From assembly GCA_016869275.1 (NCBI GenBank), contig VGEO01000025.1, positions 1 through 35,685 of the forward strand: a stretch of DNA of 35,685 bases, in the 5' to 3' direction. This stretch comes from Alphaproteobacteria bacterium (lineage in GTDB: Bacteria; Pseudomonadota; Alphaproteobacteria; SHVV01). Under the pieces are notes generated by a model. The model was not told the DNA's origin and did not search any database. It saw only the letters and a list, made by a program, of their open reading frames with translations. Below are positions 24,183 to 33,349 of this stretch, one piece after another. Position 1 is the stretch's first letter. Each line of letters opens with the position of its first letter. The translations under genes and the position numbers were made by a program.

Positions 24183-24575
24183 CTCGCCCATCAGCGCGAC
24201 CTTTTCGGGCAGGACCTTGACGATCAGGCGTTTTTCGCCGGGCTGCCGGAACGGATACTTGTCGGCGTTCAAGTACTTCTTCGCCATCTTGTCGATATGT
24301 TCATCGGCCCCGGCCGCGGTCATTTCGACGACCGATCCCCGGATCATCGCCTGCTGATAGGCGTTCTCGGACCCCAGGACCGCGACTGCTACGCGCTTAT
24401 CGCGGCGGAGGTTCTTGGCCTTGAGGCGGCCATCGGCGGTGTTGAAGATGACGTGCTTGCCGTCGGTGTCGACCCAAACCACGGTCGCTTGCGGCGAGCC
24501 ATCGCCCATCACGGTGGCGACGGTTGCGAAGTTCTTGCCTAGCAGTAGCTTCTTGGCGAGGGCGGGCAGTTCCAT
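24180..24575 (-). CDS. PPOX-class flavin/F420-type oxidoreductase family protein
   Basis: This 131-residue split-barrel protein reads MELPALAKKLLLGKNFATVATVMGDGSPQATVVWVDTDG (start at ATG 24575) in short segments: NFATVATV, QATVVWVDTD, HVIFNTADGRLKAKNLRRD, VAVAV. This is the pyridoxamine-phosphate-oxidase-like (PPOX) fold of F420- or FMN-binding proteins. The strong AAGGAG 8 bases upstream fixes this start over a longer one. The natural cofactor and substrate are unknown. It faces the NTF2-like gene tail to tail and follows glyS on the same strand after 78 bp. Confidence 0.8.
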   Translation of the reverse strand: MELPALAKKLLLGKNFATVATVMGDGSPQATVVWVDTDGKHVIFNTADGRLKAKNLRRDKRVAVAVLGSENAYQQAMIRGSVVEMTAAGADEHIDKMAKKYLNADKYPFRQPGEKRLIVKVLPEKVALMGE

Positions 24576-24600
24576 GGTGAACTCCTTGATTGGGACCGAT

Positions 24601-24634
24601 GCGGCGCGTTCCAACAATATAGAAACCGCGCCGC
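24601..24634. repeat. 8-bp inverted repeat between glyS and the PPOX gene
   Basis: GCGGCGCG (24601-24608) and CGCGCCGC (24627-24634) are perfect reverse complements around an 18-base AT-rich loop that includes a TATATT on the minus strand. It may act as a weak terminator after glyS or as an operator at the PPOX promoter. There is no T-tract next to the stem. Confidence 0.4.
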
Positions 24635-24653
24635 GAAAGGACAGGGCCTCCGC

Positions 24654-26720
24654 CTAACCCTCGATCGCGGCGAAATCGGCGACGGTATCGAGCGCGGTGC
24701 GGGTCTCGGCGAGCAGGCGCAGCCGATTGCGGCGCAAACCCGGATCGTCGACGTTGACCGTCACCCGGTCGAAAAAGGTGTCGACCGGACGGCGCAAGCT
24801 TGCCAGCGCCGTCATCGCGCCGGCGAAGTCTTCGGCCGCCAACGCGGCGCGGCTGCGGGCCGCGACCTCGGTCAGGCGCTCGACTAACGAGTGTTCTTCG
24901 TCCTGCACAAGTAGCGTCGGGTCGGCGCCGCCGGAATAGCGCGTCCCGTCTTTTTTCTCCTCGATGCGGACGATATTGGCGGCACGGCGGTAGGCCGTCA
25001 GCAAGTTGGCGCCATCGTCCGACGCGAGGAATGCCGCCAACGCCTCGACCCGCACCAGCAACCGGACGAGATCGTCCTCGCCGGTCAATGCGAATACGGC
25101 GGCGATCAAGTCGTGGCGGACGCCCTTCTCTTTCAGATGCACCTTGAGCCGGTCGGCAAAAAACGCGAGCAGTTCGTCGGCCAACGCGTCGTCGATCGCG
25201 ACCGCCTTGCGGGCCGGCCGCGGCACCGCCTTGATCAGCGCCTTGAGCGGTACGCGTAACTTGTTTTCGAGAATGAGACGGATGATGCCGAGCGCGGCCC
25301 GCCGCAGCGCGAACGGATCCTTCGATCCGGTCGGGCGAAGCCCGACTGCAAACATCGACACCAGGGTGTAGACCTTGTCGAGCAGCGCAAGCGCGACCGA
25401 CGTCGGCTGGGTCGGGCAGCGGTCATGGGGACCGAGCGGCGCATAGTGCTCGGCGATCGCCTGGGCGACATCGTCGGGCTCGCGGTCGTTGACCGCGTAG
25501 TAGCGCCCCATTACCCCCTGGAGCTCGGGGAACTCGCCGACCATCCCCGAGAGGAGATCGGCTTTGCAAAGACGAACCGCGTTCGTCACGTCGGCCTGGA
25601 CCGCACCCGGGACGAGTTTGACCACGTCCGGGACCATGATCTCCATGCGGTAGACTTTTTCGGCCAAGGTCCCGATGTCGGCGTGGAACACGATTTCCTC
25701 GAGCTCGAGCACGTTGGCGCGCAGCGGCCGCGCGCGGTCCTGGTCCCAGAAGAACTTGGCGTCCGCGAACCGCGCGCGCAGCACGCGCTCGTTGCCAGCG
25801 ACGATCGCCTTGCCGCCGTCCTGGGCGAGCAGGTTGGCGACGACGATGAACCGGGCGGCCAACTTGCCCTCGGCGCTCCGCAACGGAATGTAGCGCTGGT
25901 GCTTGCGCATCACCGCGATCAGGACTTCGGGCGGCACCACGAGGAAGGTGCGGTCGATCGATCCGATCAGGACGACCGGGTACTCGACCAGCCCGGCGAT
26001 TTCCTCGAGCAGCGCCTCGTCCAAGTCGGGCCACAGGCCTTCGGCCTGCGCGAGACGTTCGGCTTCGGCGCGAATCCGGCGTTTGCGCTCGTCGCCGTCG
26101 ACCATGACCTTGGCGGCGTCGAGATAGAGGCGGTAGTCGTTCACATTCTTGACGACGATCCGGTGCGGCTGGTGGAAGCGGTGGCCGGCGGTCATTTCGC
26201 CGGCGGTCAGGTGGCCGAATGCGAACGGCACCACCGCTCCGTCGAACAAGCAGAGAATTAGGTGAAGCGGCCGAACCCAGCGGATGTCGTTGGCGCCCCA
26301 GCGCATCGACTTCGGCCACGGCAGCGCTGCCAACGCCGTCGGCAGCAGCGTCATCAAGAGGTCGGTCGTCGGTCGACCCGGCTGATCGATGACCGCGAAC
26401 AGGACACGAGCCTTGCCGGCGTCACGCTCTTCGACCTGGTCGCGGCGCAACCCGACCGACTTCAGGAATCCGTCGATCGCCGCCGCCGGCGCATCGGCCC
26501 GCGGTCCCTTGCGCTCGATCCGGATCGCCGGTTGGTGCGACGGCAGCCCTTCGACGATCAACGCGACCCGGCGCGGTCCGGCCATCACTGTCGTCGAACC
26601 GACATCCAGCCGCGCCTCCTTGAACGCGTCGAGCACGAGCTTCTTCAGGTCCTCGGCGGCGCGCCGTTGCATCCGCGCTGGGATCTCTTCCGACAACAGT
26701 TCGAGCAGCAGTTCGGGCAC
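24654..26720 (-). CDS. glyS: Glycine-tRNA ligase, beta subunit
   Basis: The 688-residue protein starts at GTG 26720 with PELLLELLSEEIPARMQ, the conserved GlyS beginning. Further landmarks are WPKSMRWG, FDGAVVPF, AGHRFH, VEYPVVLIGSID, VAVMRKHQRYIPL-like (AVMRKHQRYIPL), KFFWDQDR, NAVRLCKADLLSGMVGEFPELQGVMGRYYA (read in parts: KADLLSGMVGEFPELQG) and DPFALRRAALGIIRL, then a C-terminal anticodon-binding domain with FFDRVTVNVDD. It is intact and of normal length. With glyQ it forms the alpha2beta2 bacterial enzyme that charges tRNA-Gly. It is separated from glyQ by 16 bp, with AGGACG before its start. Confidence 0.96.
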   Translation of the reverse strand: MPELLLELLSEEIPARMQRRAAEDLKKLVLDAFKEARLDVGSTTVMAGPRRVALIVEGLPSHQPAIRIERKGPRADAPAAAIDGFLKSVGLRRDQVEERDAGKARVLFAVIDQPGRPTTDLLMTLLPTALAALPWPKSMRWGANDIRWVRPLHLILCLFDGAVVPFAFGHLTAGEMTAGHRFHQPHRIVVKNVNDYRLYLDAAKVMVDGDERKRRIRAEAERLAQAEGLWPDLDEALLEEIAGLVEYPVVLIGSIDRTFLVVPPEVLIAVMRKHQRYIPLRSAEGKLAARFIVVANLLAQDGGKAIVAGNERVLRARFADAKFFWDQDRARPLRANVLELEEIVFHADIGTLAEKVYRMEIMVPDVVKLVPGAVQADVTNAVRLCKADLLSGMVGEFPELQGVMGRYYAVNDREPDDVAQAIAEHYAPLGPHDRCPTQPTSVALALLDKVYTLVSMFAVGLRPTGSKDPFALRRAALGIIRLILENKLRVPLKALIKAVPRPARKAVAIDDALADELLAFFADRLKVHLKEKGVRHDLIAAVFALTGEDDLVRLLVRVEALAAFLASDDGANLLTAYRRAANIVRIEEKKDGTRYSGGADPTLLVQDEEHSLVERLTEVAARSRAALAAEDFAGAMTALASLRRPVDTFFDRVTVNVDDPGLRRNRLRLLAETRTALDTVADFAAIEG

Positions 26721-26736
26721 GGTCGTCCTGCCCGCG

Positions 26737-27615
26737 CTAGACCGCGACGCCCTGGCTCTTGAGCCAGATCTCGCAGCTCCGTTTGGCGAGCGCCCGTACC
26801 CGCGCGATATACGCGGCGCGCTCGGTCACGCTGATGACGCCGCGCGCATCGAGCAGATTGAAGCAGTGGCTCGCCTTGATGCATTGATCGTAAGCGGGCA
26901 GCGCCAGGTCTTTGTCCAACAGTGCCGTGCATTCGGCCTCGGCGTCACCGAAATGGCGGAGCAGCCGGTCGGTGTCGGCATACTCGAAGTTGAACGCCGA
27001 GAACTCGCGCTCGCTTTGCAGGAAGACGTCGCCATAGCTGACGCCGGCGCCGTTCCAGTCGAGCTCGAACACGTTGTCGACGCCTTGGACGTACATCGCC
27101 AGGCGCTCGAGCCCGTAGGTGATCTCGCCGGCGACCGGCGCACAGTCGAAGCCGCCGACTTGCTGGAAATACGTGAACTGCGAGACTTCCATGCCGTCGC
27201 ACCACACTTCCCAGCCCAAGCCCCAGGCGCCGAGCGTCGGGCTCTCCCAGTCGTCTTCGACGAAACGAACGTCGTGGTTCTGCATGTCGACGCCCAGCAT
27301 CGCCAGGCTTTCGAGGTAGAGCTGCTGGATATCGTCGGGCGAGGGCTTGAGGATCACCTGAAACTGATAGTAGTGCTGCAGACGGTTGGGATTATTGCCG
27401 TAGCGGCCGTCGCTCGGGCGGCGCGAGGGCTGGACGTAGGCGGCCCACCATTTCTTCGGTCCCAGCGCGCGCAGCGTCGTCGCGGGATGAAAAGTCCCGG
27501 CGCCCATTTCCATGTCGTAGGGCTGGAGGATGACGCAGCCACGCTCCGCCCAAAAGGACTGCAGCGACAGAATCAGGTTCTGGAATGTCGGAGACTGGAT
27601 CTTCGGCCGTCGCAT
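26737..27615 (-). CDS. glyQ: Glycine-tRNA ligase, alpha subunit
   Basis: This 292-residue catalytic subunit contains [40 protein letters not shown] (in parts: [12 protein letters not shown]), [52 protein letters not shown] ([14 protein letters not shown]) and [14 protein letters not shown], all strongly conserved in GlyQ. The start ATG 27615 gives the usual N-terminus. It is followed by glyS and preceded by an 89 bp gap that holds a strong hairpin, so it may have its own promoter or be read through from the sppA genes. Confidence 0.97.
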   Translation of the reverse strand: MRRPKIQSPTFQNLILSLQSFWAERGCVILQPYDMEMGAGTFHPATTLRALGPKKWWAAYVQPSRRPSDGRYGNNPNRLQHYYQFQVILKPSPDDIQQLYLESLAMLGVDMQNHDVRFVEDDWESPTLGAWGLGWEVWCDGMEVSQFTYFQQVGGFDCAPVAGEITYGLERLAMYVQGVDNVFELDWNGAGVSYGDVFLQSEREFSAFNFEYADTDRLLRHFGDAEAECTALLDKDLALPAYDQCIKASHCFNLLDARGVISVTERAAYIARVRALAKRSCEIWLKSQGVAV

Positions 27616-27661
27616 CGAATGCGCCTCGCCACCGCGCGGCGCACTCTATGAACCGGAGGGA

Positions 27662-27681
27662 GGCCGGTCAAGCGACCGGCC
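27662..27681. repeat. Strong 8-bp hairpin upstream of glyQ
   Basis: GGCCGGTC, a 4-base loop AAGC, then GACCGGCC: a perfect stem in the 89 bp between the small zinc-ribbon-like gene and glyQ. It is well placed to end minus-strand transcription from the upstream genes, but the T-tract of an intrinsic terminator is missing. It could equally slow polymerase or stabilise the glyQS message. Confidence 0.45.
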
Positions 27682-27704
27682 ACCAGGCGCGCGCCGTCAA
27701 GCGG

Positions 27705-27935
27705 TCAGGCGCGGGCCCCGTCGAGCGGGCAGTCGGCGCGCGCGCAGCGCGGCGCGGCGGCTGCGACATAGGTGCCGCACACCGCGCATTTTTTCATGTC
27801 GGCGACGGGCTTGGCCGACATCGGCTCGGCGCTGAGCCGCGCCGGCCCGCGTTTGCCGAAAAAGAACTTGGCGATCATCGCCGCACCGACCCCGAGCGCG
27901 ACGAGGATGATCAGAATCTTGGTGAGAATGCCCAT
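27705..27935 (-). CDS. Small membrane-anchored protein with zinc-ribbon-like CxxC, PP0621-like
   Basis: The 76-residue product starts at ATG 27935 (MGILTKILIILVALGVGAAMIA), one membrane helix, followed by a basic linker and the cysteine cluster CAVCGTYV..APRCARADC, with spacing C-x2-C-x11-C-x4-C. This resembles the PP0621 family of short proteins with an N-terminal helix and a rubredoxin/zinc-ribbon-like knuckle. The function is unknown. It lies 10 bp after the SppA-type protease and probably shares its transcript. The longer open frame upstream overlaps that gene and was discarded. Confidence 0.7.
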   Translation of the reverse strand: MGILTKILIILVALGVGAAMIAKFFFGKRGPARLSAEPMSAKPVADMKKCAVCGTYVAAAAPRCARADCPLDGARA

Positions 27936-27945
27936 GCTGTTCCGA

Positions 27946-28842
27946 TCAAAGCCCCAAGCGGTTCCACCACAGCCGCGCTTCGACCGCCGCCAGGACGCCG
28001 TCGGCGAAGCTCGTGCCGAATCCGGACGAGCCGCTGTAGGCAACGCCGACCTCCCCGCGGCGGACGAGATCGAATACGGAACGCGGCGCGCTCACCGGCC
28101 GCAAGCGAACGTCCGGGCCGAAGCGGGCTTTGAGGACGCTCGTCATCTCGCCGAAGCCGTCGATCAGGCCGAGGTCGAAGGCGCGCTGGCCGGTCCAGAA
28201 CTCGCCCGAAAACAGAATGTCGTCATCGCCCTTGATCCGGTCGCCGCGGCGCAGCCGCACCAGCTCCTTGAAGCGGGCGTGGATTTCCTGCTGGAGGCCG
28301 GCCAGTCGTGCGACGTCGTCGGGTTTCTCCGGCAGGAACGGATCGAGGATCGACTTCTTCTCGCCCGCGGTATGTAACCGGCGTTCGACGCCAAGCTTGG
28401 CGATCGCCTGATCGAGGCCGAAGCCGGCGTAGATCACGCCGATCGAGCCGACAATCGAGTTGCGGTCGGCGTAAATCTCATCGGCCGCACAGGCGAGCCA
28501 ATAGCCGCCCGAAGCCGCCGCATCCTCGATGAAAGCGAGCACCGGGATTTTCTTCTCGTCCGCCAACGCCCGGATACGCTGGAACAGGAGCGAGGTTTGC
28601 GCCGGCGCGCCGCCGGGCGAATTGATTTGCAGCGCCACCGCCTTCACGCGCTTGAGCGCGAACGCGCGTTCGAGGAGCGGCGCGATCGCCGCCATGTTGA
28701 GGCTGCCGCGCAGGCGTCCGCCGGCAGCGATCACGCCGGCCAGGCGAATCACGGCGACCGTCGGCGCGCGCGCCGCGCGCCCGAAGAACGGAATCCAGCG
28801 CGGCAGGCCGCGTCCGGGCTTGGCCACGGGTTCGGTATCCAT
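27946..28842 (-). CDS. sppA: S49-family signal peptide peptidase (SppA/SohB-like)
   Basis: This 298-residue member of the Clp/crotonase-like serine proteases shows VAVIRLAGVIAAGG, VKAVALQINSPGGAPAQ, the nucleophile region FIEDAAASGGYWLACAADEI (Ser in AASGGYWLA), SIVGSIGVIYAGFGL and the catalytic lysine zone TAGEKKSILDPF. The order and spacing fit short, single-domain SppA proteins that cut remnant signal peptides in the membrane. The N-terminus has no strong membrane helix, so membrane attachment is uncertain. It lies between the TrmN6-like gene (18 bp) and the small zinc-ribbon protein (10 bp). Confidence 0.88.
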   Translation of the reverse strand: MDTEPVAKPGRGLPRWIPFFGRAARAPTVAVIRLAGVIAAGGRLRGSLNMAAIAPLLERAFALKRVKAVALQINSPGGAPAQTSLLFQRIRALADEKKIPVLAFIEDAAASGGYWLACAADEIYADRNSIVGSIGVIYAGFGLDQAIAKLGVERRLHTAGEKKSILDPFLPEKPDDVARLAGLQQEIHARFKELVRLRRGDRIKGDDDILFSGEFWTGQRAFDLGLIDGFGEMTSVLKARFGPDVRLRPVSAPRSVFDLVRRGEVGVAYSGSSGFGTSFADGVLAAVEARLWWNRLGL

Positions 28843-28860
28843 CGAAGTTAGATAAGGCTT

Positions 28861-29613
28861 TTACGGGGCTCCGCCAAGGGCGACCGGCGCGCCGCCCCGA
28901 AGCACGGCAGCAGCGGCGGCGGCGGAGCGACCGTCGGCCTCGTGCAGGACCAAGCCTGGAGCGATGACGGTCTCGCCCGCCGCGCCCTTGACGGCACGGA
29001 CGAGCACCCGGCGCGCCGCGGCACCCGGCTTGGGAACGAGCGGCAACACCGCGATCGACCCGGCGCCGCGGCTCAAACCCCCGAGCAGCTCATCCAGCCG
29101 TTCGGCCAGGTGGATGAAAGTGATGCTGCCGCCAGCGCGTACGGCCGCTAGCGCGGCGGCAATCCAGTCGGCGAGCGTCGCCCCCGTCTCGGTGCGCGCC
29201 GCCGCCCGCGCCGGATCGGGCGAGACGCGCCCGCGGCCGGCACGAAAGTAGGGCGGGTTCGCCATGACGTGGTCGAACGGCGCGCCCGCCACCGGCGCGG
29301 CGACATCGCCGGGGGCGAAGCTGACGCGCGCCGAAAAGCCGGCGCGGGCGGCGTTGGCGCGGGCGAGCGCGATGACCTCGGCACGCCGGTCGATCCCGAC
29401 CACCGTGCAGCCGGGCACGCGGAACGCGAGGCAGAGCGCCGCCGATCCGACCCCGGTGCCGAGGTCGAGGATCCGGTCGCCGCCCTGCGCCGGAACGGCG
29501 GCGGCCAGAAAGACGGCATCGATCGCGACGCGATCGGCCTTTTCCGGTTGCTCGATCGCGAGTCGCCCATCGAACAGCGTATCGACCGTGGTCCCGCCGG
29601 CGGCCGCCGTCAT
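28861..29613 (-). CDS. TrmN6-like tRNA (adenine-N6) methyltransferase family protein
   Basis: This 250-residue class I methyltransferase has an N-terminal strand TTVDTLFDGRLAIEQPEKADR, motif I ILDLGTGVGSAALCLA (ILDLGTGVGS), the SAM ribose acid in VVGIDRR, and the catalytic N-P-P-Y (VMANPPYF) of N6-adenine and N5-glutamine enzymes. This matches the YfiC/TrmN6 group, which methylates A37 of tRNA1-Val in E. coli. The target here is not proved. Its ATG overlaps the stop of the DUF2007 gene. The DUF2007-TrmN6-SppA order opposite a polyprenyl synthase is common in alphaproteobacteria. Confidence 0.85.
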   Translation of the reverse strand: MTAAAGGTTVDTLFDGRLAIEQPEKADRVAIDAVFLAAAVPAQGGDRILDLGTGVGSAALCLAFRVPGCTVVGIDRRAEVIALARANAARAGFSARVSFAPGDVAAPVAGAPFDHVMANPPYFRAGRGRVSPDPARAAARTETGATLADWIAAALAAVRAGGSITFIHLAERLDELLGGLSRGAGSIAVLPLVPKPGAAARRVLVRAVKGAAGETVIAPGLVLHEADGRSAAAAAAVLRGGAPVALGGAP

Positions 29614-29840
29614 CCGTCGTCCCCGGCGGTAAGGCCGATGCCCTCGATCTCGGCGACGATCCGGCGCGCCGCCGCGGCGGCGGCGTCGGCCACCATCAGG
29701 CGACGCGGAATCGCGCCGATGCTGCCCTCGACGATGCTGGTGTGACTATCGAAGACCTCGCTTTCGATCCCGGCGTCGGCCAGCAACGCCGCCGCGAACG
29801 AAAGCAAGACCGGATCGTTGGTGCGCAGTAGCTCGATCAT
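29610..29840 (-). CDS. DUF2007-domain protein
   Basis: This 76-residue protein reads IELLRTNDPVLLSFAAALL, ADAGIESEVFDSHTS, IGAIPRRLMVADAAAAAARRIV in short segments. This is the DUF2007 pattern (a small ferredoxin-like fold in which a substrate-like strand precedes PRRLMV). It may bind or sense a small ligand or act as a signal-transducing partner; nothing firm is known. It starts 34 bp from the nearest promoter element of the divergent polyprenyl synthase and overlaps the methyltransferase by four bases. Confidence 0.82.
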   Translation of the reverse strand: MIELLRTNDPVLLSFAAALLADAGIESEVFDSHTSIVEGSIGAIPRRLMVADAAAAAARRIVAEIEGIGLTAGDDG

Positions 29841-29874
29841 CGCCGCGCCTGACGTATTCGGACGCCCACCGCGC

Positions 29875-29904
29875 TTGACCGCCGCTTTCGGCGGCTTCTA
29901 TGCT
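29875..29904 (+). promoter_or_regulatory. Sigma-70-like promoter for the polyprenyl synthase
   Basis: TTGACC (29875-29880) and TATGCT (29899-29904) are separated by 18 bases, a good housekeeping-type match. The spacer contains an inverted repeat GCCGC-TTTCG-GCGGC (29881-29895) that could be an operator. Transcription would start near 29911, about 80 bases before the GTG start. Confidence 0.5.
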
Positions 29905-29992
29905 CGCGGTCGCGATGCGGCCGGGGTCCAAGAGCCGCAAGCACCGCAAGGATACGGCCTTCGCTCCGGGGCCGATAGGGGGAGAAACCAGC

Positions 29993-31012
29993 GTGGCCGT
30001 CGTCATTCCGCTTGAGAGCGAGCGTACGCGCGCCGATCAGGCGTTTCGCGACTTGAAGGGCTTGGTCGGTTCCGACCTCGAGGCCGTCAACAACGTCATC
30101 CTCCGTCGCATGCAGAGTCGGGTCGATCTGATCCCGACCTTGGCCAGCCACCTGATCGCGGCCGGCGGCAAGCGGCTGCGGCCGATGCTGACGCTGGCGT
30201 CGGCGAAGCTGTGCGGCTTCGGCGGCGATCGCCACATCAAGCTCGCCGCCTGCGTCGAGTTCATCCATACCGCCACGCTGCTCCACGACGACGTCGTCGA
30301 TGCCTCCGACCTCCGCCGCGGTAACGCCACCGCCAACGCCGTGTTCGGCAACGAGGCGAGCGTCCTGGTCGGCGATTTCTTGTTCAGCCGCGCGTTCCAA
30401 TTGATGGTCGAGGACGGCTCGCTCAGGGTCCTCGCGATCCTCGCCAACGCGTCGGCGGTGATCGCCGAGGGCGAAGTGCTGCAGCTCGTGACCTCGAACG
30501 ACACCACCACCAGCGAGGACGCCTACCTCGAAGTGATCGCCGCCAAGACCGCCGCGCTGTTCTCGGCGGCGTGTCGGATCGGCGCGGTGGTCGCCGAGCG
30601 CCCCAAGGCCGATGAAGATGCGCTCGAGAGCTTCGGCCGCAATCTCGGCATCGCCTTTCAACTGGTCGACGACGCGCTCGACTATTCGGCGGCGCAGGCG
30701 GTGCTCGGCAAGACCGTGGGCGATGATTTTCGCGAAGGCAAGATCACACTGCCGGTGCTGCTCGCGTTTCGGCGCGGCACCAACGCCGAGCGGACGTTCT
30801 GGAAGCGAGCGCTCGAAGAGCGCGATCAGCGGCCCGGCGACCTCGACCACGCGCAGGGACTGATGACCAAGCACGCCGCGCTCGCCGACACCATCGAACG
30901 CGCCCGCCACTACGGCGCCATCGCCAAGGACGCGCTCGGCATCTTCGCCGATACCCCGGTCAAGCAGGCCCTGACCGCGGTGGTCGACTTCTGCATCGAA
31001 CGCTCGCACTAG
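29993..31012 (+). CDS. ispB: Long-chain polyprenyl diphosphate synthase (octaprenyl/decaprenyl)
   Basis: This 339-residue trans-prenyltransferase has GGKRLRPML (from residue 58), the first aspartate-rich motif LLHDDVVDAS (DDVVD 99-103), GNEASVLVGDF, and the second LVDDALDYS followed by GKTVGDDFREGKITLP. It builds the side chain of ubiquinone from farnesyl diphosphate and isopentenyl diphosphate. The chain length (Q8, Q9 or Q10) cannot be read here; Q10 is usual in alphaproteobacteria. GTG 29993 was chosen because AGGGGGAG lies 10 bases upstream and the residues before it are not conserved. It converges on the broken MscS gene with 7 bp between stops. Confidence 0.92.
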   Translation: MAVVIPLESERTRADQAFRDLKGLVGSDLEAVNNVILRRMQSRVDLIPTLASHLIAAGGKRLRPMLTLASAKLCGFGGDRHIKLAACVEFIHTATLLHDDVVDASDLRRGNATANAVFGNEASVLVGDFLFSRAFQLMVEDGSLRVLAILANASAVIAEGEVLQLVTSNDTTTSEDAYLEVIAAKTAALFSAACRIGAVVAERPKADEDALESFGRNLGIAFQLVDDALDYSAAQAVLGKTVGDDFREGKITLPVLLAFRRGTNAERTFWKRALEERDQRPGDLDHAQGLMTKHAALADTIERARHYGAIAKDALGIFADTPVKQALTAVVDFCIERSH

Positions 31013-31019
31013 CGGAGCA

Positions 31020-33161
31020 TTACTCCTCGACCGGCGGCTTGGCGCCGGCCAAGGCTTGGCGCGCGGCGGCTCCTTGCGGATCGCCGTTGCCGGCGACCTG
31101 GACGGTCGGAAACGCGAACTGAACGCCGTTCGCGTCGAACGCTTTCTTGAGCAGGGCATAGGCTTTGCGCCGGATCGTGAACTGCTCGCCCGGTCGGGTC
31201 ATCATCTTCATCCGCACCTGAATCGCATAGTCGCCGAACTGATCGACGCCCTGCATCTTCAACGGCTCGATGATATGCGGCGCGAATTCGGGGTCGTTGG
31301 CGAGTTCCTTGCCGATCTCCTTGACGATCTTCTTCACCCTGTCGAGGTCGGTGTCGTAGGTGAGGCCGATCGTCAGCTTGTCGATCACCCAGTCGCGGCT
31401 CATGTTCTGGACCGCGCCGAGCTCGCCGAACGGCACCGTGTAGAGCGGGCCGCGGTGATGGCGGAGCTTGATCGAGCGCAACGAGAACGACTCGACCGTG
31501 CCCTTGTAGCTCCCGCTCTGGATGTATTCGCCGACCCGGAACGCGTCGTCGATGAGATAGAACACGCCGCTGAAGATGTCCTTGACCAGGGTCTGCGCGC
31601 CGAAGCCGATGGCGACGCCGACCACGCCGGCGCCGGCGATCAGGGGACCGATCTCGATTCCGACCGCGGCCAGCGCCATCATGACCGCGACCGCCAGCAC
31701 CGTGATCGAGAGCACGTTGCGGAGGATCGGGAGCAGCGTCCTGAGCCGCGCCCGGTGCCGCGCGTCCTCGCTGTCGGCCGCGCCCGCGCCCTGGGCCTCG
31801 AACAGCTTGCGATCGATCAGGGTCTTGATCGCGCTCCACACGAAATCGGCGATGAGCGCGATCACCACCGCACTCAAAGCGCCGCGTACCAGCCGCGTGA
31901 ACAGCGTGTCCTGCATGGTGAGCGAGACGAAGTCGACCTGCCAGGCGCGCGCCAGCAGCACGACGGCGCCGATGATAAGGAGGGCACGCGCGCCCCGCTC
32001 GATCGAAACGGTCAAGACGCTCGGCACGTTCGAGGTCGCGTCTTCGGCCCCGGGCGGGCGCAGGACGTGGACGACCGAGCGTTGGGTGACGCCGATCGCC
32101 GGCGGCAGGGCAATGATGAAGACCGCGAGCCAAAACACGGCGTGCGCCCCGGCAATCCACAAGAGCCACAGCGCGACCAGCGCCGCCGTTACCAGCGCGG
32201 CGCGGAGGGCCGAGCCGCTACGGACCGCGGCTCGTTCGCCCCCGTCGGCGCGCCATACGATTTCGATGCCGATGACCAGCAACCCGAGCAAGAGGACGTA
32301 ATCCAGGACCTGGCGTACCTCGGGCGAAACCCCGAGCGTCCCCAGGATGTCGACCGTAACCCCGCCGAACGCCAGCCACGTCGCCACGACCTGCAGGCGT
32401 CGCAGCTAAAAGACGGCGGCCCGGTTCGACATCGGCACGATGCGGAAGCGCTTGACGTTCGCGAACATGAGGGCACTGGGCAGCGCGAACAGAAAGCGTC
32501 CGAGCACCATCGCGAACCGGGTCGCCAGTACCGCGAGTAAGTAAACGAGCACGATCTCCTTGAGCAGGATCGGCCAATCGAAGGCCATGAACGCGCCGGT
32601 ACTGCCGAGCGCGAACGACGCCACCATGCCGAGGCCGAAGGCGAAGCGCGCGATCACTGCGTGCAGCCGCCCATTGACCGTCTCGAGCGGGATCGCGCCG
32701 ATCCACTGGCGCACGCCGGCCGTGAGCCGCCGGTAAAGCCATTCGGCGCCGAACCCGAGCACCCCGAAGCCGAGGATCGGCAGCAGCACGCTCAAGAGGC
32801 CGCGCTCCTCGAACTCGAGCAGCAGGATGCCGATCGCCCGCTCGACCTCGGCAGGCAAGCGCGGCAGCGCCGGCGAGCGTCTTGAAATGGCCGCGAAGCG
32901 CGCCGAGGCGTTTCGCGACATAGGCCGAAGAGGTCGCTTCGGTCGCGCCGCCGTCGGCCGCTGGCCCCTCTGCCGGGGCCGCACGCCGCTCGGCCATCCA
33001 GGCGCGAGAGACCGAATCCTCGAGCAGGTCGAGGAGCGCGCGAACCTGCCCGGGGAGATCAGCCGCCGGCGCGGGCGTCTGCGCGGCCGCGCCCGCCGCC
33101 CCGCGAGACCGAGCGTCAGCACGGCCAGCGCCATGGCACGAAGTACGGCCATCAAACGCAT
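31020..33161 (-). pseudogene. MscS-family mechanosensitive channel, interrupted by two frameshifts and an amber codon
   Basis: Reading minus from ATG 33161: a signal-peptide-like start (MRLMAVLRAMALAVLTLGLAG), a helical periplasmic region, several membrane helices, then the MscS core with pore helix GVVGVAIGFGAQTLVKDIFSG, VGEYIQSGSYKGTVE, PFGELGAVQNMSRDW and a C-terminal alpha/beta domain. About 710 codons in all. Lesions: one base missing in the C-run 33099-33102 (plus-strand view), one extra base near 32868-32872 restoring the frame, and in-frame TAG at 32406-32408 (RAAVF*LRRLQVV), where related channels tend to have Trp. From GTG 32387 onward the core is intact at 455 codons and could be made alone. 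Recent decay or sequencing error are both possible. Confidence 0.82.
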
Positions 33162-33349
33162 CGGCTACCCCGCCTCGGCGCTCGCCGGCCCCGATCAGGC
33201 CGGCGCGGAACTGCGCCGATGTATATTGCCCGCGTCGCGGCCGGTCCAATCGCCGTCTATTCGCGCCGCCCTTGCCGCGAGGCGGCCGGCAGAGTAATAA
33301 GAGCCCGCGCTTTCGGGCGCATCCCGGGCTCGACAACGGGCCGGACGGT

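Noticed and set aside
31056-32540. Plus-strand open frame of about 494 codons opposite the MscS gene
   Set aside because: No family features, antisense to the clear MscS core. The broken minus-strand gene is the real one.
33301-33331. GAGCCCG..CGGGCTC hairpin upstream of tRNA-Pro as a terminator
   Set aside because: There is no T-tract and no plus-strand gene ends before it; in GC-rich DNA such stems are common.
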